DNA of 64,000 nt, taken from the NCBI GenBank assembly GCA_963682055.1, contig OY821750.1:32538081-32602080 (forward strand), read 5' to 3'. Each line of letters opens with the position of its first letter. Within the stretch, counting starts at the first letter, position 1. The translations under genes were made by a program, and so were the position numbers. Below the pieces are notes generated by a model. That model searched no databases. It saw only the letters and a program-made list of their open reading frames with translations, and was not told the origin of the DNA. This stretch comes from Primula veris (taxonomy: Eukaryota > Streptophyta > Magnoliopsida > Ericales > Primulaceae). Of this stretch, positions 42,501-53,700 are shown one piece after another.

Positions 42501-44538
42501 CGAACCTTCCAAAAGTTATGTTTAAGTGAGCTTATAAGAAAAATCATGACTTATACTTCAAACGTTTTGATTAATAAGATTGCCTTAATCTTTTTAATGC
42601 AACGAAAGTCCACAACATTTTGTAAACGAATGTATTCACTAACCTCCATAGCTTTTTTGACTTGAGCTGCAGCGTATGCGTATACACTTAGTTCAGAACT
42701 GTAAAAAAGCATCTTTCCTTCAGTATTTAATTAAGAAATGATTCAATTAAATGACTTATACTTAAAACTCATACCTAGTGGCACCACCGTGCATATAGCG
42801 AGGATGAACAAACAACTGAGCTGTAGCCCATAGAGGCCGAATTTTTGATCCCTGTATGACAAAGAGACTGTTCATAACATGGAACAAAGGGCAAATATGG
42901 GAAAAATAATAAATTTCATTCTTGATAACATGCCATTAAAGTTTGTTGGGAAAAGTTATAAAACTTATTTTCGAAAACCAATTGTAAATTAGTACTTTGC
43001 ATAAACCACACCAAAATAATGCTCCTACAGTTCTACATACGGTGAAAGTTATATATTTACTAATTTTAGTGATCAAAATTACCTGAAGCTTTTTGGCAAG
43101 GGCAACAACTTCGTCCAAATTTGCATTGCTTTCCTGATAAATTTCAACATTGACAATCAAGTTAACTCGATATAAGCACAATTTACAAATTAATCTGTAA
43201 TTCATTGATAGAGTTGCAAAAGGTTTCTGTTCACTGAAAATTCCTGAACACAAATAATGAACACGATATAAAGAAAAACTGAAATAAATATATTCTTACT
43301 TTGAGTGTGGCACCATCAGGAGCTATATCTCTATCATGGAAGCACCAGTATTCTACTCCAAGCTTGTCGATAAACTCAAAATTTACCTTCACTGGATAAT
43401 AATAATAAAAAGAAAGAATTATTTAACTCCAGACTAATTTAAAGTATCAATTTCAAGAGAAAGTTGCAATTATTGATGGTCTTACTTCTCGTTTTTGCCA
43501 TTTCAATAGAATTAGTACCATCTTCCCAAGGCCACATCTTTGTTGCCGAACCAAAAGGGTCCCCACCTGTCCCACGGAATGTATGCCAAAAAGCAACACT
43601 AAATCTCAGCCAGTCCTGCAATAAACATGTATCTATCAAAAACGTGCTTACGTAGAATCTACGTATACAATAGAAAATTACCAAAACAATCAATTTCCCA
43701 ATTAGTTACAAGGAAAACTATTTTCCAGCTAGAGGTACTTTTGATGGGAATAGCCAGATACACTACAATGAACTAATTTTTGGGTGTCATGCTACTTAAT
43801 AATGTAACTTCACTTTTGGTGGGTATACACTCAGATGATAAGCTGACTTTTAATTAGCATATTGTTTCATTTTTCAATTTTGGTGGATATAAACTTCAAT
43901 AAAGTGATGGCATATGAATAAATAAGTAGTTGTATCACCATCACATGAGAACAAGAAGTTCCGTCTAGCAGGTCATGGGAATAAAGTTGAAAATATCTCA
44001 CTTAAAGGAAATTTCCCTAAGATAAATTTATTTATTTTTTGAAGAGAAAATAGAACTGGTCATACCTTCATCTTCTTTCCAAGGATCTCTTCATTTGCAT
44101 TATACCACTTGTATGCCAGATGGTTCTTAGTCGAGGGACCCTAAACAAACCACAAAATATATCCACTTCAATAACTACGAACATTTCTAACTTAACAATA
44201 AATTGTAATTTTTAGCAAATTTATTGGGATTTATACACTTGCCTCGTACTTAATTTTAGGGATTTCTGGGAAGAATTCCCCTGTATAACCGCCACATTTG
44301 CTACCACTATCAGCAGGACAAGTCTGTGAACTCCCAGCAATCTATTTGTGATGTAAAAGAGCGCATTTAGCTTAATATGATTTGCAACAACATTTTTTCT
44401 GAATATGCTCTATTTTTGCAAAAAAAAAAAGATTCATTATAACATACGAAATAATACAGAAAAAACGAGTTGCTTTACCACTGCTAGAGAGACCACAAGT
44501 AGAGATAAACTGAACAACCAAAACTTCACAGCCTTCAT
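39590..44538 (-). CDS. XYLA: Xylose isomerase (19 exons, 474 aa)
   Basis: Interconverts D-xylose and D-xylulose using two divalent metal ions; the plant form carries an N-terminal hydrophobic leader. Exons: 44479-44538, 44243-44341, 44066-44140, 43486-43615, 43300-43391, 43083-43133, 42775-42851, 42644-42698, 42306-42407, 42112-42163, 41854-41955, 41524-41575, 41145-41224, 40969-41039, 40832-40872, 40289-40388, 40085-40156, 39908-39985, 39590-39625. These total 1425 nt with all phases consistent. Residues 5-20 ([16 protein letters not shown]) look like a signal peptide. Active-site motifs: [10 protein letters not shown] (His140), [22 protein letters not shown] (Glu270, Lys272), [12 protein letters not shown] (Glu306, His309), NIDANTG (Asp334), WDTDQF (Asp345, Asp347) and NFDAK (Asp377). 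Intron 2 begins with GC. All metal ligands are present, so it should be active. Confidence 0.97.
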
Positions 44539-45199
44539 TTTTACGTCTTAATCCACAAGAAAAAAGTCTGCATTGAAACAGATATGAATAAGTAGATGAT
44601 TGATCACCTCAAGCAACAAACACAATTTTAACGTTCAAAATAAATAACTAAGCCTGTAGTTTAAAGCACAAACACACGTCCATTTAATACAAACAATAAC
44701 TGCTGGTTCAAGACAGATCTTATTCAGAGATTAAAAAAAAACTCCAGATTGATCATCAGGTGAACATTAACCAGAAATGTAGAACAAGTCCTATAAAAGG
44801 CAATTAACTTTTAGGAATTTAGTAGAAATTATATATGCATACATATTTGATACATCATACATGTGAGAGAGAATATGACTCTGATTACTAACTGAAAATA
44901 ACTAAATAAAAATTTGCAGTTAAACATGCAGTAGAGTGATACAATACACATTTGTACCCAAAATTACTTATTTTTTTTCCAAAGTGATCATCTACATCAT
45001 CAAGAATAACAAACATACCTACACGGCTTGTTTGGCTGCAACCTTTAAGAAAATAAGCTGGATTATTAAAGTAAGGAAGAAGATATCCATCATTCAGAAT
45101 AAAAAAAAATAGTATCTTTTTCATGGCAAAAAACCAAAAGACTGACTAACCAAAAGTTCTAACTTACAATGATAAAAGAAACTAACAAACAAGATTGAA
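44539..45199. other. 5' flank of the xylose isomerase gene
   Basis: AT-rich sequence upstream of the ATG at 44538, likely leader and promoter. No confident TATA box was chosen. Nothing else is seen. Confidence 0.4.
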
Positions 45200-46640
45200 A
45201 GATGCAGCCAAACAATTCCATTGAAAAAAACCCATACCAGAAGACACACAAGGCAACATACCAATCACTATGATGGAGAAGAATAATATGATCAATCCAA
45301 ATTTTATAACATGGTGCTATAAATATACACATACATGGGTATAAATTACATATGCAAAAGTGGGAAAAGTAGGAAAATCCGAAAAGATCAAAACTTTCGC
45401 GAAATAGCTAACAAATTTAGGTATAAGCTGCAACCAAACAAGTCCACAAAACAAACCCATATCAGAAAAAGTGACAAACATAAAGCAACATATCAATCAC
45501 TATGATATAGAGGAAAACCAGGATCTAGCCAACTTTATAATCAGGGGAGAAAACTAGTAACAAGCTAAAATGAACTCCAAAACCCCCATATTGAGAAAAA
45601 AACTGATCTTTTACCGATTAGCATGTATTCAAATTTTTTTTTATCAATTTTAGCATTTCAACACCCTCATAATTACGAAAAAAAAGTTTTAATTCCGCCA
45701 CTGTGTATAATAGTGCTAAAAATATAATGTATAGGCTAAACTACATATACAAAAGTGAGAAAGGTAGGAAAGGCCGAAAAGATCAAAACTTTCGCAGAAT
45801 ATCTAACAACGTAAGTTATAAGCTGCAACCAAACAAGTCCATGAAACAAACCCATATCACAAAACACATAAAGCAACGTACCAATCACTATGATGGAGAA
45901 GAAAAGTAAGAGTGCTATAAATAAACACATATACAGCCATAGATTACATACACAAAAAAAGCCGAAAAGATCAAAACTTCCGCGGAATAACTAACAAATC
46001 AGTTCTAAGCTGCAACCAAACAAGTCCATAAGACAAACCCATATCAAAAACACATAAATTAACATACCAATCACTATGATGGAGAAAAAAAGTAGGATCA
46101 AGCCAACTTTATAACTGTTCGATAAATATACACACATAGGCATAAATTCCATAAACAAAAGTGAGAAAGGTATGAAAAAAACTAACAAATTAAGTTAGAA
46201 GCTGAACCAAACAAACCCATGTCACAAAACAAACAAAAAAGTAGGATCAAGCCAATTTTATAACAGTGCTATAAATATACACAGATATTACAAACATACT
46301 ATAATTGAGAAAAGTAAGAAAAGCCGAAAAGATCAAAACTTTCGCGTAATAACAAACAAATCAAGTGTATGAGACCCTAGTATACGCTTCGATCATCGGT
46401 GATCACAAAATGAATTTTATTAATTATAATAATAAAAAAATCCTAACAAATTAAGTTACAAGCTGAACCAAACAAACCCATATCACAAAACACATAAAAC
46501 AACATACCAATCACTATAATGAAAAAAAAGGCAAAAAAAGTAGGATCAAACTAACTTTATAACAGTGCTATAAATATAAAAAAACATTACTATAATTGAA
46601 AAAGATAAGAAAAGATCAAAAAGTTAAGCGTAAGAAAAGG
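45200..46640. repeat. Degenerate tandem array upstream of xylose isomerase
   Basis: Five or six diverged units of about 150-390 bp. Marker phrases recur: CCAATCACTATGATGGAGAA (about 45263, 45879, 46067; variants at 45494 and 46508), AGCTGCAACCAAACAAGTCC (45427, 45821, 46008) and GATCAAAACTTTCGCG (45388, 45780, 46337). Units vary by internal deletion. No coding potential. Confidence 0.85.
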
Positions 46641-48239
46641 TCTTAGAGATAAATACTAAAACTTACATAAATAGTAAAAACAAACTCAACTTTTTTTTTT
46701 TTTTTGAAAATAACAAACTCAACTTTTGAGTATGATTTTTTTTTATCACTTGATAAATAAGAGTGGGTTATTTATTATTTATTATTTATTCATCATTATA
46801 TATCACTTCCTGTTACCTCGGATTTGACTTAATCCTTTTTTTATTATGGATAAGGTTTAAATGTCATTTTATCATATCTTAAAATAAAAATGGTTAAATG
46901 ACTTTTTTATTTGTTTATTTTCCTTAAAATAGTACTGCAATATAGTTACTAAGTAATCGTGTATACAATACGTAATACGATTAAAATATAGGAGTAGTAA
47001 ATAAGTATATGATATAAATATGTAGAGAATAAAAAATAAATAAGATGAGAACACTTAAAAAGAATTTTAAGTTGGTAAAAGAGAGATAAAAAGTGCTAAA
47101 TTGGTTTTTCTTTTTTCTGTTATTTATGAGAGTATGACATTATGCTAATTAATACAAAAATATAAAGGGTAATTTTAAAAAACAGTGACAAATTTTGACA
47201 GACTCAAAATGTTTGGGTTAATAGTATGATAAATGCCAAAATAAATATTATTATAAAATTTATATAATAGTTAATCTACACTTTTATTTCAAAAAATAAA
47301 AAAATTAACCCATACTTTGGATTCGTCATGTATCACACTGTTAAACGGTGACCATTGTTTTAAAAAGCATGATTCGTAGTAAAAACTCGATTTAAAACTT
47401 AAAAATCTCGCTTTTTTCTCTTTTTAGGTCGCTGAAAGTCTACGCTAAAGTTTCTGGCGTATCTATTGTAAAAACGATTTAGCTAACATTTCGGTTTTTA
47501 AAACATTGACGTTACAACTTATCTTGGGATTTAACTTAAATCTGTCATGTATCAAACTATAAACAGTGACCAATACATATAAATCTCACAATCATATTAA
47601 AAAACTATTGTTTTTGCACTAAGATAAGATAATTATCTTTATCTAGTACATGATCAGTTTCAAATCAAGTTTCAATTCTCAAAACAGTGCATTCTTATCC
47701 AAATTACTCATATGTTGCTCAACCAATAATAGATTTACAAAATAAAACACGTGCATTTAATACATTTCGTTTTTTCATATCACATCAAAATAAGCATAAC
47801 GTAAGGTAAACAAGGTAACATTTTTTTTTGTCTAAATTTATTAAAAATCTGGATTTTTTTAGATTTTTCAGCCTAAAAATCAGATTTTCATAAGCCGAAT
47901 AATATGACTTGTCATCGAAAACTCACAAAATTTTAAAATCTAAAATTCAAAAATATACTAAAAAAAATATGTTGTCAAACGGACTATAACAGTCACTAAG
48001 CATAGAGTAATTAAATGTTATTGTTTTTATTTTTATTAAACCAGTGGTATTAAATAAATAGTAAATAAAAGAAGGATTGGATTAAATTTCTTGAAATGTG
48101 TGACAGAATATGCAACTGACAAATATCACGGATTACCATGTAGTTTATCTGCAAGCTGTTCATTTATCCAAATTTAGGAAGCCCACTATTCTTTTTGGAT
48201 ATATTTGCTTACTTCAAATTTTAATGCACCAAAAAGGTT
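46641..48239. other. AT-rich intergenic DNA
   Basis: No gene, RNA or clear repeat boundary found. Small frames are short and low-complexity. Confidence 0.5.
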
Positions 48240-48975
48240 ATAATTTTGTATGTTAAATTTTTGTTTTAATGTTTTTGAATCAAAATCAAACGATTAACGC
48301 TATGAATCTAGTCAATTATTATTTAGTATTGTTGTTATCTCTATTGTTGACTAAAATAGTTAGTTAACAATACATTTTTTTTATCTCCATTAGTTGCGTT
48401 AAAGTATGTGTTATATTTATAGATGTTAAAAAAGTTGTTAAAGTTAATAATGTTTTTAATGCTTGTAACTGCTGACATGACAAACACAACCCACAATTAA
48501 TATTATTATCTCCTATAAATTCTTCACATAAAAATAGTGACCAATAAAATAAAAGAGAAATTGTTAATTAAAAATTGATAACATTGTTAACGTGAACCTA
48601 ATGTGGTTATTAAATTTAAGATGCATATGTGTCATTTAACATCTTTTTAAATGATGATGTGTCACTATTTAACATTAAAAAGTTAACAAAACTATTGTGG
48701 ATACTCTTAATGAACCCAAAAATATCTATCATAAAATTAATTCAAAATAAAAATAAAAAATACTAAAAAACTAACACATGTTAACGAACCCAAAAATATC
48801 TAAACTAAAATTAATTCAAAATTAAAACTAAAAAATAATATTGGTTGACACACTCTAAATAATAGTGCATTTTGAAATGAACACCGAATGATTAAGTTTG
48901 GATAGGTTTTTGCTGCCTTGAAAAATAAGGCAAACTGCCTTAAATTTTTCAGGACAGACAAAGCCAATCCCTATT
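48240..48975. repeat. Dispersed repeat family, copy 2, with nested insertion
   Basis: Colinear with 38425-38925 at both sides, but between CAATTATTATTTAG (ends about 48330) and TTAATGAACCCAAAAATATC (from about 48708) it holds about 380 bp absent from copy 1. The right part again has CTAACACATGTTAA and TTGCTGCCTTGAAAAATAAG...GCCAATCCC. Confidence 0.7.
48330..48707. mobile_element. Probable MITE nested in the dispersed repeat
   Basis: Defined by comparison with the uninterrupted copy 1. Flanked by TTA-like sequence (TTTA at left, TTA at right). The right end reads inverted GAGTATCCACAATAGTTTTG, close to common plant Harbinger MITE ends; the left end GTATTGTTGTTATC matches only weakly. There is no coding content. 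Confidence 0.5.
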
Positions 48976-49015
48976 TTTTTTTACCAAAAATTAAAGAATT
49001 TCACATACTTATATA

Positions 49016-49264
49016 CTCCCTTAATTCCCAATTAATTGTACACTGTAAAATTACGTGTAATTTTGACCGGTCAATAACTTGTATCAAAATTGTCGGAACA
49101 AAATTTTTCAAAAGTTAATCATAGTTCAAAATTTAAATTATATGATTTAGTTTTAAAAATTTTTATTTCGACAATTTTGATACATGTTATAAGCCGGTCA
49201 AAATTGTATTTAATTTTATAGATATAAAATTGGAAACGTACAATTAATTAGGAACGGAAGGAAT
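49016..49264. mobile_element. Stowaway-like (Tc1/mariner) MITE
   Basis: Ends CTCCCTTAATTCCCAATTAATTG and, inverted, TTCCTTCCGTTCCTAATTAATTG, flanked by TA on both sides (49014-49015 and 49265-49266). At 249 bp with a largely palindromic body (GACCGGTCAA...TTGACCGGC-like arms), it fits Stowaway elements. Confidence 0.85.
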
Positions 49265-50012
49265 ACAATCCTAGTTACAAAAATATGGTCCTCAGAATTT
49301 CACTATGGTACTTACTGTTTGAAATAAAACAATATTAGTCCCTGAACGTAGATAACATAATCAGTCTAGGAATATAATTATTACTATTATTTTTTAAGAG
49401 AAATGGTCTCTCTTTAGCACGACTGGTTTTCTAAACTTGAAATTAGATATCTTGTAAAGAAAAAAGGAAAAAAAATAGTAACACAAAATTTCATCATAAT
49501 TGAGGCTGTTAAGGAAAAACATGCATTCGTCAATTTATATCATTGTATTAAAACGCTAAATCATCGCTAAAGCGTTTTCTGGGGAGTTTTACCGAAACGT
49601 AAGTTCCGACTGCAAAAGCGTTAGATTTACTAGAAAAACGTAAATACATATAAATGTTCAATAATGATTAAGTACATGAAAATAATAGGTCCAAAACATT
49701 TTGAATAACTAATATTAGAACAGTTTAATCATGGGTATTCCTAATATAACAATGACCTATCAAGTTGCTATTGCGTTTGTACCAATTTATGAGACTATAT
49801 ATATTTTTGTGATAATATAATTATTTTTCTTAAATAAAGCTTAAACTTTTTGAGTTTTAAGGCGTATTTTTTAAGTATTGACGCGTGAAAATGCTGTTTT
49901 TTGAATTTTTCGAGCTTTATGCTAAAGCTGGCAATTTATTTTTCCGATTTTGAGCTTTTCGAGCATCAGCACGTTTTGAGGCGAGCTTTTTAATACACTG
50001 ATTTATATGATA
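49265..50012. other. AT-rich intergenic DNA
   Basis: Nothing recognised apart from a segment at about 49545-49625 and 49830-50000 with words such as AAACGCTAAATC and TTTTCGAGC that may be transposon remnants. Confidence 0.4.
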
Positions 50013-50516
50013 CTCCCTGGTTTCCAATTATAAGAGGGACCAGTTTTGCCATATTTTCAAGGCCTGAAAATTGTTCATGCTGCAATTGAAATACAGGGAC
50101 CAGATAAAAGTTCTATTAATTCTTGAGGTCACTACTGTAATTAACCTCGGGTATATATATTTTAGAGGAATTAAGAAACGTTAAACAATTGATTATAAAA
50201 AAAAAAGGTTAAATTCTTAACATTATCCTGGATTAAAAAATTAAGATAAGGTTGTCGGCTTTGAGTAACGTGCCAAAAGAGTCCATCTAAGTCACACCCT
50301 ATCTCATTTTCTACGTATTTACGTGCAACTTTATCATGTAAATATCTTATTTTTAAATTGTTGAAATGTAAATTTTCAATTTTTGTTCATATTGTTAAAC
50401 ATTTGAATTATATGATTAACTTTTGAAAAATTCGATCTCGACAAATTAGATATAAGTTGTTTGTCGGTCAAAATTACACGTAATTTCGTATAAGCCCAAC
50501 AATTTGGAACCGGGAG
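50013..50516. mobile_element. Stowaway-like MITE, longer form
   Basis: Ends CTCCCTGGTTTCCAATT and, inverted, CTCCCGGTTCCAAATTG with TA on both sides (50011-50012 and 50517-50518). The right part (TGTTTGTCGGTCAAAATTAC) resembles the element at 49016. At 504 bp it may itself contain an insertion or be an unusually long relative. Confidence 0.7.
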
Positions 50517-50784
50517 TACGAGTAAAAACATTAACATTTGTTCTCTAATTACAATATTTGTATTAAACATGTCAATAAAAAAAAGGCAAGGAATGTATTT
50601 ACTGCATTAATAGCACAACATACAAACAGTACCACTCCCAAAACAATGTAGTAATAAATCTAATAATCACCACTTTAGATGACATTTTGTACAACACAAT
50701 GAACATATTCTACATAGAAAAGAAAAAGAAAGAAAAAATATAGCTCTCCGTGGACCGTAGGTGCTTCGCACCACGAAATGATGG

Positions 50785-53700
50785 CTAAATCACAAAATTA
50801 TCTATCATGTGACGAACAACATCCGCACCATCCGAATTCAAACGATAGCTCTTTACCTGAATAAGCAATATGTTTGTCTGTAAAACTACACTACTGCACA
50901 TTTGCATGACGATGATGAATAAAATTTCGCAAATATAACATTCACAAGATAGGCATGAATTTCATGAGTAGCAACTAAGATATAGTAATATTAATCAGTG
51001 ACTGTTTGCTTATTAATTTTAAAGTTTAGGTGTTATTTCTATATAAAGTTGTTTGGAAAAAAAAAACTTTTTGGCCTGAGAAAACTGAAATATTTAAGCT
51101 GAATGGATGTAACTTTTTTACTTCAAGCTGCAGCCATTGGCCAAACAAGCTTTTAACAAATTACACGGGAACCTAAAAATATGGAAGGTGTCGAATTAAA
51201 AATATGGGTTATGGCTTATAGGTCAGACTGAGCAATGACCTTGTACCATATAAATTGAGAATACTAAATAAGGCGAACTACGAAAAACAAGACAAATGTT
51301 CGAATTATAATGCTTACCAAAATGGTGTTGTGGGCAATATATCGTTGTTTACTCCCATGAAAGCTAACATCAACGCGCTCCCAAGGTACTTGTGTAAGGC
51401 CTTTAATCATCTCCTCTGCACATTAGAACCATACTATATAAGCAACTTATGCGAATTATTTACATTTTCATGCATACTATCGTCAAGAAAGGAAATCTGC
51501 ATACCTTCCAATTCCAAATCATATGTTTTCTTCACAACCTTAGATGATTCTTCTTTGATACATGTTTCGTGTTCAAAATGAACAATATGTGGATACGTCT
51601 TGTCCTTTATACGTTGATTGGACTAGAAAAAAATATAAAGATTTTATCAGAAATGAATTCTCTTAGTTAATACTATGTAAAATTAGTACAAGAGATAAAG
51701 CCTACCGGAGGAAGTTCACATTGCCGACGTATTGATGATGTTTTCCACCCAACCACAACTTAAATACGAGTGAAGGATAATATATTCGCAGATGGGGTAT
51801 CTCAATATAAATAATTTCGAGAACTTGTGTTTGTTTTTAGCATTTCTGGGTCTCACCTTTTTATCACCTCAGAAAAATAAAGAACTGGTTTATATACTAT
51901 ACTATTAGCCAATTTGCTATTTATAGTCCCCAAATTGCAGCCAAACAAATACTTATGTTAATATCAAACTGGAAAAGGATACAATCATGGTTAACGTTTG
52001 AATATGCCACCCGTCGCTTGAAAGAGCGTAAAGCTGACCTACACACAAGTATAACATCACATTATTAGCAAAGAAAACGACATAGTAATAACATTTTTTT
52101 ATTATTCAGGAATTGATCGAAATACGAACATAAACTTAAGCTCATCGGTATCATTAACCATCCTGATGAGAAGAGGAGGTTTTCCATCATCATTATCATT
52201 GAGAAATAGGTGCTTTCCCGACCTTCCGGCAATTATATGTGCTGTTTCCGAGGCTCTCTTCTCAAGAAATTGAAGACCGCATAACAGAGGGATCTGTAAA
52301 AAGACAAAAATATTTATTCAAAATCACATGTGAGTAATTCAAACTGCAATTTGTAATCACTTTTACTAGCCAGTCCCACATTCACTCATTATGATACAAA
52401 CTACCGTAACACTACTGGTCCAGATAATTTCTGTATGGACCAATAGTGTTATACATTTAGAACACTTGTGTAACCTATTTAAAATGTGGGGGGTATTAGT
52501 ATAACTCACTCAAACTGTGGAAACAATTCAAACTATATAGGGACCAAATAAATTGTGGAGATACTAGTGTTGCGAATTGTGACTTCGTCCCGGGTACATA
52601 ATGGAAATTAGCTACAAAGTATGGGGAGTATTCTTAACATTCACCCTAAACTATATGACCAGAGAAGAAAAACATCACAACTATATGAAGCTAGAAAGAT
52701 TGTTCACCTGCCTATGACCCCTTGAACCGAGATGCGGAGTTGCAAATGTAATGAAATTCATGGGTTCTAATGTAGCAACTCTAGCTTTAAGAGATTGATT
52801 AAGCGATTTTCTTGAACCGTTTAAATGTTCTATAGGTATACAATCATTAGTCATAACAGGAATCTCCGTTTCTGGGATATCGTATAATCTCCCGATAGCA
52901 TATCTTGCGACAAGTCCACCCAATGAGTGAGCCACGAAAGATATCTTTCTCAAATCAGGCCAACGTTCTACGACTTCTAAAACCTGCTCAAGAAAAAATT
53001 ACACTATTTAAGTTTTTGAAATTAAAATTGCTTTCTTTCTAATTTAGCTTTTCAAACAAAACCCGTGTCTGTTATTTAAGTAGATAATATGGACTCATGT
53101 CTATAAAAGGTACCAAAATAGAAAGTTACCTCTCCAGCTAGCCTCTCGCCCATTAGATCGACCCCTTCGAATGTTAATTTTGCGTAGTTCTTCTCACTGC
53201 CTGGTTAAGGAGGAAAACGATAAACTCAACTACTTTAAAGAGAACCGAATCAAATGAAATCATATAGATTCCAAGCGAATCTTTGATACTTAGTATTAAA
53301 GTTCTTAAATAAAGATATTAGTCTTTTCTGTCATTTTTCTTAATGTAGTATGTAGTAGTGCAAGTTCTGATATTACTATCTGTTATCTTTCTAATTTGTA
53401 GTACTAAATAGAATGAGTAGTGAAACTTGTAACAACCTATAAATACTGTCTTCATATGTAAATATCAATAACAGAAAATATATATAGATACAGTTTTATA
53501 TATCTCTCTCTGGTTCTTGTTTATGGCGATTTCTGCTTTAATTGCTTGATAATGAAGATCAAGCTTTTCTACATGGTATCAGAGCTAATGTATTTGCTTT
53601 CTCTGTGATTTCTCACTCGGATGTGGTTAGATTACTTCTCCTTTCCTTTACTGTGAAGAATTATTTCAATTTAGGGTCGAGGATCGTTAATTGGTATAAA

